A DNA stretch of 50,211 bases from a bacterium (lineage in GTDB: Bacteria > UBA8248). Positions within the stretch are counted from its first letter, which is position 1; each line of letters begins with the position of its first letter. The stretch lies in the NCBI GenBank assembly GCA_030922375.1, contig JAVEPB010000010.1:1-50211 (forward strand), read 5' to 3'. Under the pieces are notes generated by a model. That model saw nothing but the letters and a program-made list of their open reading frames with translations, did not search any database and was not told where the DNA came from. This document shows positions 1 through 8,647 of this stretch, in pieces. The translations under genes were made by a program, and so were the position numbers.

Positions 1-41
1 TTTTTACCTCGAAACAATTTTCTTTCGGATCAACCCAATTC

Positions 42-67
42 GCCGAAAGCGGCACGCCCGCTTCGGC
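42..67 (+). promoter_or_regulatory. Hairpin in leader of first AHAS gene
   Basis: Left arm 42-52 pairs with right arm 58-67 over ten base pairs with one bulged A and a five-base loop. It ends just before the GAGGAG ribosome-binding site at 69-74. It could slow initiation or act as an attenuator, or be the end of an upstream terminator without a T-tract. No leader peptide is visible in the 76 bases available. Confidence 0.4.
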
Positions 68-82
68 TGAGGAGCCTTGGCC

Positions 83-1849
83 GTGACCGCTAAATCCAGC
101 ACCCCCACTAATCTCAGAAGCAAAAAACTCTCGGGCGCCGAAATCATCTACCGCTGCCTCGAACTCGAGGGCGTGGAGTTCATCTTCGGTCACCCGGGAG
201 CCGTTCTTCTCACCCTTTTGGCCCTTTTCCTCGAGCGCTCGAAAATCAAACATGTGCTCACCCGGCACGAGCAGTGCGCCGCGCACATGGCCGAGGGCTA
301 CGCCCGCGCAAGCGGCGGGGTCGGCGTCTGCCTCACAACATCGGGGCCCGGCGCCACCAATCTCATCACCGGAATCACCGACGCCTACATGGACTCGATT
401 CCGATCATCTGCCTGACGGGCCAGGTCTCCACCTCGATGGTCGGAAACGACGCATTCCAGGAAGCCGATATCGTCGGGATGACGCGGACGGTTACCAAGC
501 ACAACTACCTGATCAAAAACATGGCTGATCTCGCTCCCTCCATCCGCGAGGCTTTCCACATCGCGCGGACGGGACGGCCCGGCCCCGTCCTCATCGATCT
601 GCCCAAGGACATCCTTCTCGGCGAGGCCCCTTTTCACCTTCCCGAGGGCGAGGTGGACATCCGGGGCTACAAGCCCAGGACCAAGGGCCACCCCCGGCAG
701 ATCAAGCGGGTCGCCGAAGCCATCAAGGAGGCCAAAAAACCGATTCTCTACGTGGGCGGCGGGGTCATTCACGCCGATGCCGGCAAGGAGGTCGAAAAGC
801 TCGCCACGACGGCCGATATCCCGGTCACCTGGACCCTCCTCGGCGCTGGCGCCTTCCCGAGCGAAAATAAACTCTCGCTCGGCATGCTGGGCATGCATGG
901 AACCGCCTACGCCAACATGGCTGTGGACGAGTGCGACCTCCTGATAGCCGTGGGTGCCCGCTTCGACGACCGCGTGACGGGGAAAGTCTCCGAATTCGCG
1001 ACCAACGCCAAGATCATTCACATCGATATCGACCCCACCGCAATCGGCAAGAACCTTCCGGTGGAAATTCCCGTCGTAGGCGACGCCAAGCAGGTGCTCC
1101 GCGAGATCAACAAACTCGTCAAAAGGCAAAAACGCACCCTTTGGCATAAACGCGTCGATCGGTTCAAGGAGGATTTTCCCCTGACGTTCGAGGCCGCCGA
1201 GGGGGGGCCCATCAAACCCCAGGAAGCCATCGTAATCCTCAGCGAGGAAGCCGGAGGGGATGCCATCTTCACCACCGAGGTCGGCCAACATCAGATGTGG
1301 GCCGCCCAGTATCTTCAGGTCTCCTTTCCGAGACATTTTATTTCCTCAGGCGGACTCGGAACCATGGGCTTCGGTTTCCCGGCGGCGATCGGCGCCTCCC
1401 TGGCGCGTCCCGACAAGCTTGTGATCGACATCGCCGGGGACGGAAGCTTTCAGATGGTGCTACAGGAGATGTCCACGGCGGTTCAATACGGAATCCCCGT
1501 CAAGGTGTTCATCCTGAACAACTACGGCCTCGGAATGGTGCGCCAGTGGCAGGATTTATTCATGGACCGCCGCTTCAGCGAGGTCGGCCTGGAAGTGGGC
1601 CCCGACTATGTCCAGCTCGCCGCCGCCTACGGCGCCAAGGGACTTCACATCGATGACCGCAGCGACCTGCGCCCGGCCATCCAGGAGATGATCAAAACGC
1701 CGGGCCCGTTCATCCTTGACGTGAAAGTGGACCCCGATGAGCTGGTTTTCCCGATGGTCCCGGCGGGCGGCGCGAACAGGGACATGATGCTGAACGACCC
1801 AAGAAAGAAAAAACCAAAAGGCAGGCTCAGCGCCCTGCCGGATAATTAG
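83..1849 (+). CDS. ilvB: Acetolactate synthase large subunit, copy 1
   Basis: Thiamine-diphosphate and FAD enzyme that condenses two pyruvates, or pyruvate and 2-oxobutyrate, in the first step of valine, leucine and isoleucine synthesis. The three-domain plan is visible: an N-terminal PYR domain with the catalytic glutamate in RHEQ (Glu63), a central FAD-type domain, and a C-terminal PP domain with GDG at residues 452-454 and the AHAS-specific LGMVRQWQ. The GTG at 83 is preferred because GGAG at 71-74 lies 8 bases upstream; a TTG at 77 would sit too close. The tail is basic (KKKPKGR). A second complete large-subunit gene follows after 12 bases, and two regulatory-subunit genes follow that. 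The protein is about 588 residues, normal for the family. ThDP-enzyme relatives such as glyoxylate carboligase are less likely because regulatory subunits are linked. Confidence 0.95.
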   Translation: MTAKSSTPTNLRSKKLSGAEIIYRCLELEGVEFIFGHPGAVLLTLLALFLERSKIKHVLTRHEQCAAHMAEGYARASGGVGVCLTTSGPGATNLITGITDAYMDSIPIICLTGQVSTSMVGNDAFQEADIVGMTRTVTKHNYLIKNMADLAPSIREAFHIARTGRPGPVLIDLPKDILLGEAPFHLPEGEVDIRGYKPRTKGHPRQIKRVAEAIKEAKKPILYVGGGVIHADAGKEVEKLATTADIPVTWTLLGAGAFPSENKLSLGMLGMHGTAYANMAVDECDLLIAVGARFDDRVTGKVSEFATNAKIIHIDIDPTAIGKNLPVEIPVVGDAKQVLREINKLVKRQKRTLWHKRVDRFKEDFPLTFEAAEGGPIKPQEAIVILSEEAGGDAIFTTEVGQHQMWAAQYLQVSFPRHFISSGGLGTMGFGFPAAIGASLARPDKLVIDIAGDGSFQMVLQEMSTAVQYGIPVKVFILNNYGLGMVRQWQDLFMDRRFSEVGLEVGPDYVQLAAAYGAKGLHIDDRSDLRPAIQEMIKTPGPFILDVKVDPDELVFPMVPAGGANRDMMLNDPRKKKPKGRLSALPDN

Positions 1850-1861
1850 GAGGAACCGCCC

Positions 1862-3562
1862 GTGGAGCTCTCCGGCTCTCAAATCGTCATCGAGGAACTC
1901 AAGGCCAATGGCGTGGAAATCGCTTTCGGCATCCCAGGCGGCGCGATCATGCCCTTCTACGACGAGATCATGAAATCCGAGTTCCCCCATATCCTCACGC
2001 GGCACGAGCAGGGGGCCACCCACATGGCCGACGGATACGCCCGTGTCAGCGGCAAGGTGGCCGCCGTCATCACGACCTCGGGCCCCGGCGCGACCAACAC
2101 CATCACCGGCCTGTGCAACGCGCAGATGGACTCGAGCCCCATCGTCGCCATCACCGGACAGGTCGCCACCCCCACCATCGGAACCGACGCCTTTCAGGAG
2201 GCCGACACCTACGGATGCTCCATTCCGGTAACCAAGCACAACTGGCTCGTCAAGGATGTGCGCGAGCTTCAGGGCGTTGTCCGCGAGGCCGTCCGCGTCG
2301 CGACGTCGGGCCGGCCGGGGCCGGTGGTCATCGATTTCCCCAAAGACGTCCAGGTGGCCATGACGGAATACAATCCCCTAGAAAAAACGGAAACCGCCCT
2401 CTCCGCGGAGCCCATTTTCCGGATTCCCGAACCCGACACGAAGGCCATCGAACGCCTTCTGGAGGAACTCGAACGCTCCGAAAAACCCGTCATCCTGGCG
2501 GGCGCGGGAGTCATCAAGGGCGGCGCCTCCGCCGAACTCGCCGAGTTCGCCCGGCGCGCGAAAATCCCCGTCATCAATACCCTGCTCGGCATGGGCGGCT
2601 TCCCGGGCTCGGATCCCCTCTTCCTCGGGATGCCGGGGATGCACGGCACCGCCTACGCCAATATGGCCCTTTGCGAATGCGACCTGTTGATTAATCTCGG
2701 TGGGCGGTTTGACGATCGCGTAACTGGCAAAGTCGCGGAGTTCGCTCCCGGCGCCACCATCGTTCACGTCGATATCGACGCGGCCGAACTCGGCAAGCGG
2801 GTCGAAACCGACATTCCCATCCTGGCGAATGTCCGGGATGTCCTCGTCCTGCTCAACACCCAGGCGAGGAAAAAGGACCGCCAGGCGTGGCTCGATAAGG
2901 CCCAAGCCTGGAAGCGCGACTATCCCCTTCAATATGATTGGGACGGGTCGATCAAGCCACAGTACGTGATCGAGCAAATCCAGGAAGTCTCCGACGGCGA
3001 GGGCACTTACATCTCGGGCGTCGGACAACACCAGATGTGGGCCGCCCAGTACCTTCGCTTCAACGAGCCGAACTCGTGGGTGTCCTCCGGCGGCCTGGGC
3101 ACGATGGGCTTCGGACTCCCCGCGTCAATCGGAGCCAAGGTGGGCCGGCCCGACAGGGAGGTCTGGCTCATCGACGGGGACGGCAGTTTCTCGATGAGTC
3201 TGGTCGAGTTGGCGACGGCCGCCACCTATAACGTCCCCGTCAAAATCGCCATTCTGAACAACAACTATCTCGGGATGGTGCGGCAGTGGCAGGAACTCTT
3301 CTTCGAGAAGCGTTACTCTCATGTCCACTATCCGAAGAGCCCGGACTTCGCCAAAATCGCCGAGGGCTACGGCGTCCGGGGATTTGATGTAAAAGACGTG
3401 GATCAGGTGCGGAGCACCCTTGAGCAGGCGGCCGAAATCGACGGGCCCGTCGTCATGAACTTTCACGTGAATCAGGAAGAGAACGTTTGGCCGATGGTGC
3501 CATCCGGCGCCGGAAACAATGAAATGCAACTAGGGCCCCAATCCACGGAAAAATTGACATGA
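1862..3562 (+). CDS. ilvB: Acetolactate synthase large subunit, copy 2
   Basis: Second AHAS catalytic subunit, 566 residues. The catalytic glutamate is Glu49 in RHEQ, the thiamine motif GDG is at 439-441, and LGMVRQWQ is present, so nothing suggests a dead copy. It is clearly a paralogue of the preceding gene, with the same domain order and many shared blocks, but it has diverged in its C-terminal third. The GTG start has a strong AGGAGGA ribosome-binding site at 1848-1854 that overlaps the stop of copy 1. Its own stop overlaps the ATG of the first small-subunit gene (ATGA), so catalytic and regulatory subunits are probably made in step. Whether the two copies form separate enzymes or a mixed one cannot be read from the sequence. 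Confidence 0.95.
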   Translation: MELSGSQIVIEELKANGVEIAFGIPGGAIMPFYDEIMKSEFPHILTRHEQGATHMADGYARVSGKVAAVITTSGPGATNTITGLCNAQMDSSPIVAITGQVATPTIGTDAFQEADTYGCSIPVTKHNWLVKDVRELQGVVREAVRVATSGRPGPVVIDFPKDVQVAMTEYNPLEKTETALSAEPIFRIPEPDTKAIERLLEELERSEKPVILAGAGVIKGGASAELAEFARRAKIPVINTLLGMGGFPGSDPLFLGMPGMHGTAYANMALCECDLLINLGGRFDDRVTGKVAEFAPGATIVHVDIDAAELGKRVETDIPILANVRDVLVLLNTQARKKDRQAWLDKAQAWKRDYPLQYDWDGSIKPQYVIEQIQEVSDGEGTYISGVGQHQMWAAQYLRFNEPNSWVSSGGLGTMGFGLPASIGAKVGRPDREVWLIDGDGSFSMSLVELATAATYNVPVKIAILNNNYLGMVRQWQELFFEKRYSHVHYPKSPDFAKIAEGYGVRGFDVKDVDQVRSTLEQAAEIDGPVVMNFHVNQEENVWPMVPSGAGNNEMQLGPQSTEKLT

Positions 3563-4062
3563 GACAGGTTTTTTCGATTCTGGTGAACAATCACGCGGGG
3601 GTTCTCTCGCACGTCTCGGGACTGTTCGCGCGGCGAGGCTATAACATCGAGAGCATCGCGGCCGGACCGACCGAAAACCCCGAGGCCACGCGGATCGTCA
3701 TCGTCGCCTTCGGCGAGGAGGAAACGCTCGAGCAAATCGCCCACCAGCTTCGCAAACTCTACGATGTGCGCGAGGTGGAGCAACTCCAATACAATCGCTC
3801 CGTCACGCGCGAGCTTGTCCTGGCGACCGTGTCGGCCGACGCCGATAAGCGCACCGAGGTGCTCCAAATCGCCAACGCCTTCGGAGCCAACATTGTCAAC
3901 ATTTCAGACAACAGCGTGACCCTCGAGGCAAGCGGAAACGACCATAAAACGCGGATACTGATCAAGGCCCTCGAGCGGTACGGCATCTCCAACATGGCCC
4001 GAACCGGTATGATCGCCCTGCCCTTTGACGAAATGACAGACGAATGGGAGCCCCTGGCCTGA
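3559..4062 (+). CDS. ilvN: Acetolactate synthase small (regulatory) subunit, copy 1
   Basis: Regulatory subunit of AHAS, 167 residues, the usual single-unit length. The N-terminal ACT domain (about residues 3-75) keeps the asparagines that line the valine site in the family: one in the VNNHAG turn and one in GYNIES. The C-terminal half is the AHAS small-subunit domain ending in MARTGMIALP. Family knowledge: it activates the large subunit and gives feedback inhibition by branched-chain amino acids. It overlaps the second large-subunit gene by 4 bases and the second small-subunit gene by 1 base. Confidence 0.93.
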   Translation: MRQVFSILVNNHAGVLSHVSGLFARRGYNIESIAAGPTENPEATRIVIVAFGEEETLEQIAHQLRKLYDVREVEQLQYNRSVTRELVLATVSADADKRTEVLQIANAFGANIVNISDNSVTLEASGNDHKTRILIKALERYGISNMARTGMIALPFDEMTDEWEPLA

Positions 4063-4595
4063 TGCCCAATAACGATCAAAACAACGGCGACGAAGAAAAA
4101 CACACGTTCGCCGTCCTCGTCGAGAACAAATTCGGCGTCCTCGCCAAGGTGGCCAGTCTGTTCAGCGCCCGAGGATATAACATCGACAGTCTCTGCGTGG
4201 GAGTTACCCAGGACCCGAGCGTCTCGCGCATCACGCTGGTGACGAGCGGAGACATCAATATTCTCGAACAAATCCGCAAGCAGCTCAGCAAGCTCATCGA
4301 CACGATCAAGGTCCTCGAATTGGACGATAAGGAGACCGCCGAGCGCGAACTCGTCCTCATCAAGATCTCGGCGCCGAAGGACAAGCGCTCCGAGGTGCTT
4401 CAGATCATCGAGATTTTCCGCGCCCGCACCATCGACATATCAAGCGACGCCTTGATCATCGAAGTGACCGGGGACGAGGGAAAAATCGGGGCCATGCTCG
4501 AACTCCTCCGCCCTTACGGCATCAAGGAAATCGCCCGAACCGGCAAGGTGGGCCTCAGCCGCGGAGCCAAGACCCTCAAGGGCCTCAAGAACTGA
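4062..4595 (+). CDS. ilvN: Acetolactate synthase small (regulatory) subunit, copy 2
   Basis: Second AHAS regulatory subunit, about 177 residues. I chose the ATG at 4062, which overlaps the previous stop as TGATG; an in-frame ATG at 4044 would give six more residues inside the upstream gene. The ACT domain reads VENKFGVLAKV and later GYNIDSL, and the protein ends in the classic EIARTGKVGLSRG block, closer to standard IlvN/IlvH than copy 1. The short acidic N-terminal extension (NNDQNNGDEE) is not typical. psd starts 2 bases after its stop, so amino-acid and phospholipid genes are probably co-transcribed. Confidence 0.93.
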   Translation: MPNNDQNNGDEEKHTFAVLVENKFGVLAKVASLFSARGYNIDSLCVGVTQDPSVSRITLVTSGDINILEQIRKQLSKLIDTIKVLELDDKETAERELVLIKISAPKDKRSEVLQIIEIFRARTIDISSDALIIEVTGDEGKIGAMLELLRPYGIKEIARTGKVGLSRGAKTLKGLKN

Positions 4596-4597
4596 CA

Positions 4598-5242
4598 ATG
4601 CCGCTGCAAGAATCTGCCTGGCGAATTCCCGTCGCGCGCGAGGGCTGGGGCTACTCCATCGGCCTCCTCCTGCTGGGGACCGCCTCGTATCTGATGGGAG
4701 GGACGGGCTGGGCGGTTTTTTTCTTCGCCCTGGCCGTTTGCGTCATCGGATTTTTCAGGGACCCCGAGCGCCAGCCGCCCTCCGAACCCGGCGCCGTCTC
4801 CTCGCCGGCCGACGGCCGGGTCATCACCGTCGAAAACGCCCCCGAGGGCGGGAAAATGGTGGGGATTTTCCTCGCCGTCTACGACGTTCACATCAACCGA
4901 TCTCCCGTGGCCGGGACCATCGAGGCGACGGCCTACCGCCCGGGCCGGTTTCTCGCGGCCTTCAACCAGGAGGCCGCCCGGGTGAACGAGCAAAACGCTA
5001 TCGACATTCGGACCGATTCGGGAGAGAATTTCCGCGTGGTCCAAATCGCGGGGCTCATCGCCCGGCGCATCGTCAGTTGGCGCGGAGAGGGCTACACCCT
5101 GGCCAGGGGCGAGCGCCTTGGGCTGATTCAGTTCGGCTCCCGCACCGATCTCTATCTGCCGCCCGGCTACGAGGTGCTGGTCGCCAAGGGCGATCGGGTC
5201 CGCGGAGGAGAAACCGCCGTTGCAAGACCAACTCAAGGATAA
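4598..5242 (+). CDS. psd: Phosphatidylserine decarboxylase proenzyme
   Basis: Converts phosphatidylserine to phosphatidylethanolamine at the inner membrane. Two hydrophobic segments lie near residues 20-55. The self-cleavage site is visible in GLIQFGSR: the bond Gly180-Ser181 would be cut to give a C-terminal alpha chain of about 34 residues carrying the pyruvoyl group. At 214 residues it belongs to the short (type II/archaeal-like) form common outside Gammaproteobacteria. pssA starts inside its last codons and supplies its substrate. Confidence 0.93.
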   Translation: MPLQESAWRIPVAREGWGYSIGLLLLGTASYLMGGTGWAVFFFALAVCVIGFFRDPERQPPSEPGAVSSPADGRVITVENAPEGGKMVGIFLAVYDVHINRSPVAGTIEATAYRPGRFLAAFNQEAARVNEQNAIDIRTDSGENFRVVQIAGLIARRIVSWRGEGYTLARGERLGLIQFGSRTDLYLPPGYEVLVAKGDRVRGGETAVARPTQG

Positions 5243-6071
5243 AATCCGCACGAAGCTCGAGCGGGGCCGCCGGAGAAGAAAGCGCCGCCGCCGCCGCCCC
5301 CATCTCAAGCGCGGCATTTACCTGCTTCCGAACCTCTTTACCACGGGGAGCCTTTTCGCCGGCTTCTACGCCATCATCGCGGCGATTCAGATGGATTTCT
5401 GGTGGGCCTCGCTGGCCATCCTCGTCTCAATCGTGTTCGACGGGCTGGACGGCGCGGTCGCCCGCCTGACGAAATCATCGAGCCCCTTCGGGCTCCAGTA
5501 CGACTCGCTTTGCGACTTCGCGGCGTTCGGCATCGCACCGGCCATCCTCATCTACAACTGGGCGCTGGCCCCGTATGGGCGAATCGGCTGGCTGGCGGTT
5601 TTCATTTTCGCCGCCTGCTCTGCCCTTCGCCTGGCGCGCTTCAATGTCTTCACCCAGACCTTGGGGCCGACAGCCGACTTCAGGGGGCTGCCCACCCCCG
5701 CGGCCGCCGGCATGATCGCTTCGTGGGTCTTTCTCGCCGAGCACTACGAACTCGGCCGCCTCGCCCCGGACACCCTCTCGGGGCCCTCGGCCTACCTGCT
5801 GGCGGTCATGGCCTACACGCTCGCCTTCCTGATGGTGAGCACGGTTCGCTACACCAGCTTCAAGGATCTGGGAGGCCGGCTTCAGAGACCTTTCCGCGTG
5901 CTGGTCGGCGCCGTGCTGGCGCTATTCGTTGCCGCGGCCATCCCCCAGGTCGTCGCCTTTGTCGTCATCTCGGCCTACACAGTCTCGGGGCCTTTACTCC
6001 ACCTCAGGCGAACCCGAAGGGTCGGAAAAACAGCAGCCGCCCCCGAACCGTTGGAAGCGGATTCCGGCTAG
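5220..6071 (+). CDS. pssA: CDP-diacylglycerol-serine O-phosphatidyltransferase
   Basis: Makes phosphatidylserine from CDP-diacylglycerol and serine. The CDP-alcohol phosphotransferase signature is complete: Asp77-Gly78, Ala81-Arg82, Gly91, Asp95 and Asp99 with the canonical spacing. Several membrane segments follow. It starts with TTG and overlaps psd by 23 bases. Residues 11-32 form a remarkable arginine/lysine run before the first membrane segment, a cytosolic stretch that could bind anionic lipid. lptD begins about 125 bases after its stop. Confidence 0.93.
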   Translation: MQDQLKDKIRTKLERGRRRRKRRRRRPHLKRGIYLLPNLFTTGSLFAGFYAIIAAIQMDFWWASLAILVSIVFDGLDGAVARLTKSSSPFGLQYDSLCDFAAFGIAPAILIYNWALAPYGRIGWLAVFIFAACSALRLARFNVFTQTLGPTADFRGLPTPAAAGMIASWVFLAEHYELGRLAPDTLSGPSAYLLAVMAYTLAFLMVSTVRYTSFKDLGGRLQRPFRVLVGAVLALFVAAAIPQVVAFVVISAYTVSGPLLHLRRTRRVGKTAAAPEPLEADSG

Positions 6072-6195
6072 AAGGCGATTCATTGCCAACTCCGCTCGGA
6101 GAAGGCATAATTTACCCGTAATTTCATCTGAAAAACCTCAAACGGCGGACTGCAATTCGCCCCTCCGCCGTCCGCCCCGATCGGCCCAAGGAAGA

Positions 6196-8541
6196 ATGAG
6201 CCGCTATCCGTTGAAATCGACCTGGTTTTTTTTGTCCCCGCTTTTTTCCGGGTTGCTTGCCTGCTATCTTTGGACGGCTACACTCTCCCCCGCCGCGGCC
6301 CAGGAGCGGGGAGGGGGCCAGACGCCTTCGCTGGGCTTCACGCCGCGACCCGAGAAATCGGCCCCCGACAAGGAGCTCCGTTTTCTGCGGGACTCCACCG
6401 CCGCCGCGGCAATTTCGGCCGACGAACTCCTTGAGGACAGGGAGCGCAAGCGCGTCATCGGCCGCGGATTCGCCGACCTTCGTTTTTTGGGCAAGCGCGT
6501 TCAGGCCGACCACATCGAAGTGCAAACGGAAACGCGAGACGCCGTCGCCACCGGAAACATCATCTTCCAGGCCGGCAACGACCGTATCGTCGGCAGCCGG
6601 GTCGATTTCAACCTCGACAGCGAAAGGCTTGTGATTTACGACGCCAAGGGCTACATCGGCGCCACCTACTACATTACGGGCAATGTCGTTCGCCGTATCG
6701 CCGTTGATCGCTACGAGGTCATCGACGGCACGTTCACCACCTGCGAGGGCGACAAGCCCGACTGGGCGTTCCGTTCCCGGAAGTCCACCTTTCAAATCGA
6801 GGGATATGCCCACCTTCAAGCCCCCTTGGTCGCCCTTCGGGGTGTCCCTGCGGCGGCCCTTCCCTATGCAATCTTTCCGATCAAGACAAAGCGGGCGACG
6901 GGGTTCCTCATTCCCACCATCGGATTCGGCAACAGAAACGGTTTCGAATTCTCTCCCCGGTTTTTCTGGGCCATCAACAAATGGTCGGACGCCACCTTCG
7001 GCGTCGATTATTACGAAAAAAGAGGCTCCCGCTACCTCGGCGAGTATCGCTACATCTTGAGCAAAAGCTCCGCCGGCCAGTTCAACGCCACCTACTTCAA
7101 GGACGGCCTCGAAAAAACCACCCTTTGGGACATCAAGGGCCGTCACCGCTCCTCACTGCCGGGCGGTTGGGGTTTCAGCGGCGTGGCGGACTTCGCCTCC
7201 CGGAAAAACGATGACCGCTCCCTCGAGGTCAATCTCGACGATCGTGTCCGGCAGGACACCGACACGCGCCTGGATTTCACCCACGATCTGACGGGCATGC
7301 CCGGCCGCCTTCGCGTCGCCATGAGGCGCCGGGAGGGGCTCCGGGAAAACGACGGTGAATTATTTCAAAAATTCCCCGAAATTACCCTGGATGTAAATCA
7401 GGCCCAGATAGGATCAAGCGAATTTCGCTACAGCCTCGATTCATCGGCCGTATCCTTCTACCGGGTCGAGAGACAAAAAACGACCGTTCTGCAGCGCTTC
7501 GACGCGGCCCCTTCAGTGTCCCTACCGGTTCAAACCGTGCCCTGGCTCGGGGTCACCGCCAAATTCGGCCTTCGGTACACCTACTGGACGGACCAAAAAC
7601 GCACCCCCGATGTACCGGGAAACCCCAACCGCAACGATCAAAAACAATCACCCCTCTCTCGGGAGATATGGTTCTCCTCCCTCGGCATCGCCGGTCCGCG
7701 CTTCAGCCGTGTTTACAACGGCGAATTCGGGCCTTTCCGTGACTTCAAACACATCCTTTCGTTCCAAACGAGTTATGCCTACGCACCCGCCACGGACTCG
7801 AAGGACCGAAAGCTCATCATCCCCATCGACAGCGTAGATTCCTTCAGTGATCGGAACTCTGTCTCCTACGGAATCGTTAACCGCGTGCTGACAAAGCTGA
7901 AATCGGGTGAGGGCTTCGAGACGCGCCAGCTATTCACCGCCAGCCTTACGCAGTCCGCCAATATTGCCGAAGCCCGGCGGGAGCAAAACCTGAGCACCAA
8001 TCCCCGGCGGCCTTTTGGAGATGTCGTGCTGAACGTTCAATCCAGGCCAATTTCCTTGATTCGCTTCACCCACGAAGCGATTTACGACGTCTACGAACAT
8101 GAAATCGACCGACAATCGACCGGCCTTCTCCTCGAAGGGGGAAGGAACTGGTATCTCGGCCTGGACCGCACCTGGTGGCGTCAGCGGAGCCGAGGAAGAG
8201 ACCCCCAAGGCGGAAGAAGCGACCTCAACTTCTCCGCGGGATACGCCTTGACTCGCCGGTGGTTCCTCGAATATCTCACGCGGATCAACAACGTCAGGAA
8301 CATCACCCTTCAGCAAAGCATCATCCTCCGGTACGCCGGCTGTTGCTGGGGATTCAATCTCACGTTCAACGACACACAGGATATCAGCGAGGTATTTTTC
8401 ACTTTCACCATGCGAGGATTTTTAGAGGGTGAAAAAGCGCCCACATTCAAACGGCGTCAGAGGGTCTACGAGAGAGGCCGCTTCATTGGAAGAGGAGCAC
8501 TGACCCCATATCAATTCAACGAACCCTCCTCAAACCCATAG
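6196..8541 (+). CDS. lptD: LPS-assembly protein LptD
   Basis: Outer-membrane beta-barrel that inserts LPS into the outer leaflet, normally with the lipoprotein LptE (not seen here). The ATG at 6196 has AAGGAAG just upstream and begins a good signal peptide ending near SPAAAQ; the open frame extends upstream into pssA but that part is not plausible protein. An OstA/LptA-like jellyroll lies at about residues 85-230, then a barrel of about 530 residues. The mature protein has only three cysteines: Cys183 in TTCEGDKPDW and the pair Cys716-Cys717 in YAGCCWGF. These match the second and the paired cysteines of E. coli LptD; the first (Cys31 in E. coli) has no counterpart. Length is about 781 residues, normal. 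Confidence 0.93.
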   Translation: MSRYPLKSTWFFLSPLFSGLLACYLWTATLSPAAAQERGGGQTPSLGFTPRPEKSAPDKELRFLRDSTAAAAISADELLEDRERKRVIGRGFADLRFLGKRVQADHIEVQTETRDAVATGNIIFQAGNDRIVGSRVDFNLDSERLVIYDAKGYIGATYYITGNVVRRIAVDRYEVIDGTFTTCEGDKPDWAFRSRKSTFQIEGYAHLQAPLVALRGVPAAALPYAIFPIKTKRATGFLIPTIGFGNRNGFEFSPRFFWAINKWSDATFGVDYYEKRGSRYLGEYRYILSKSSAGQFNATYFKDGLEKTTLWDIKGRHRSSLPGGWGFSGVADFASRKNDDRSLEVNLDDRVRQDTDTRLDFTHDLTGMPGRLRVAMRRREGLRENDGELFQKFPEITLDVNQAQIGSSEFRYSLDSSAVSFYRVERQKTTVLQRFDAAPSVSLPVQTVPWLGVTAKFGLRYTYWTDQKRTPDVPGNPNRNDQKQSPLSREIWFSSLGIAGPRFSRVYNGEFGPFRDFKHILSFQTSYAYAPATDSKDRKLIIPIDSVDSFSDRNSVSYGIVNRVLTKLKSGEGFETRQLFTASLTQSANIAEARREQNLSTNPRRPFGDVVLNVQSRPISLIRFTHEAIYDVYEHEIDRQSTGLLLEGGRNWYLGLDRTWWRQRSRGRDPQGGRSDLNFSAGYALTRRWFLEYLTRINNVRNITLQQSIILRYAGCCWGFNLTFNDTQDISEVFFTFTMRGFLEGEKAPTFKRRQRVYERGRFIGRGALTPYQFNEPSSNP

Positions 8542-8551
8542 GATGGGTTTG
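8531..8551 (+). terminator. Perfect stem-loop over the lptD stop codon
   Basis: CAAACCCAT (8531-8539) and ATGGGTTTG (8543-8551) form a perfect 9-bp stem with a 3-base loop, covering the lptD stop codon. No strong T-tract follows, so it may be a weak terminator or an mRNA-stabilising hairpin between lptD and the next gene. Confidence 0.4.
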
Positions 8552-8647
8552 ATTCCGTAAAATCAGGAGTTACGAGAAAGCACGCGAGGCCGAAATCAAC
8601 TATCATTGCTCTCTCAACAGGACGGTCCACCAAAAGGAACAAATTCC

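Noticed and set aside
1-82. T-box or other riboswitch ahead of the AHAS genes
   Set aside because: Only 76-82 bases are available and no T-box consensus is present; the hairpin alone is not enough.
1556-2239. 227-codon open frame on the minus strand with Gly/Asp-rich product
   Set aside because: Spans the junction of the two AHAS large-subunit genes in antisense; glycine/aspartate-rich product is typical of a shadow frame.
5929-6195. Upstream extension of the lptD frame
   Set aside because: Overlaps pssA and lacks signal peptide features; ATG 6196 begins a proper signal peptide.
6124-7146. 340-codon open frame on the minus strand
   Set aside because: Opposite lptD, which has clear signal peptide, domains and cysteines; the antisense product is low-complexity.
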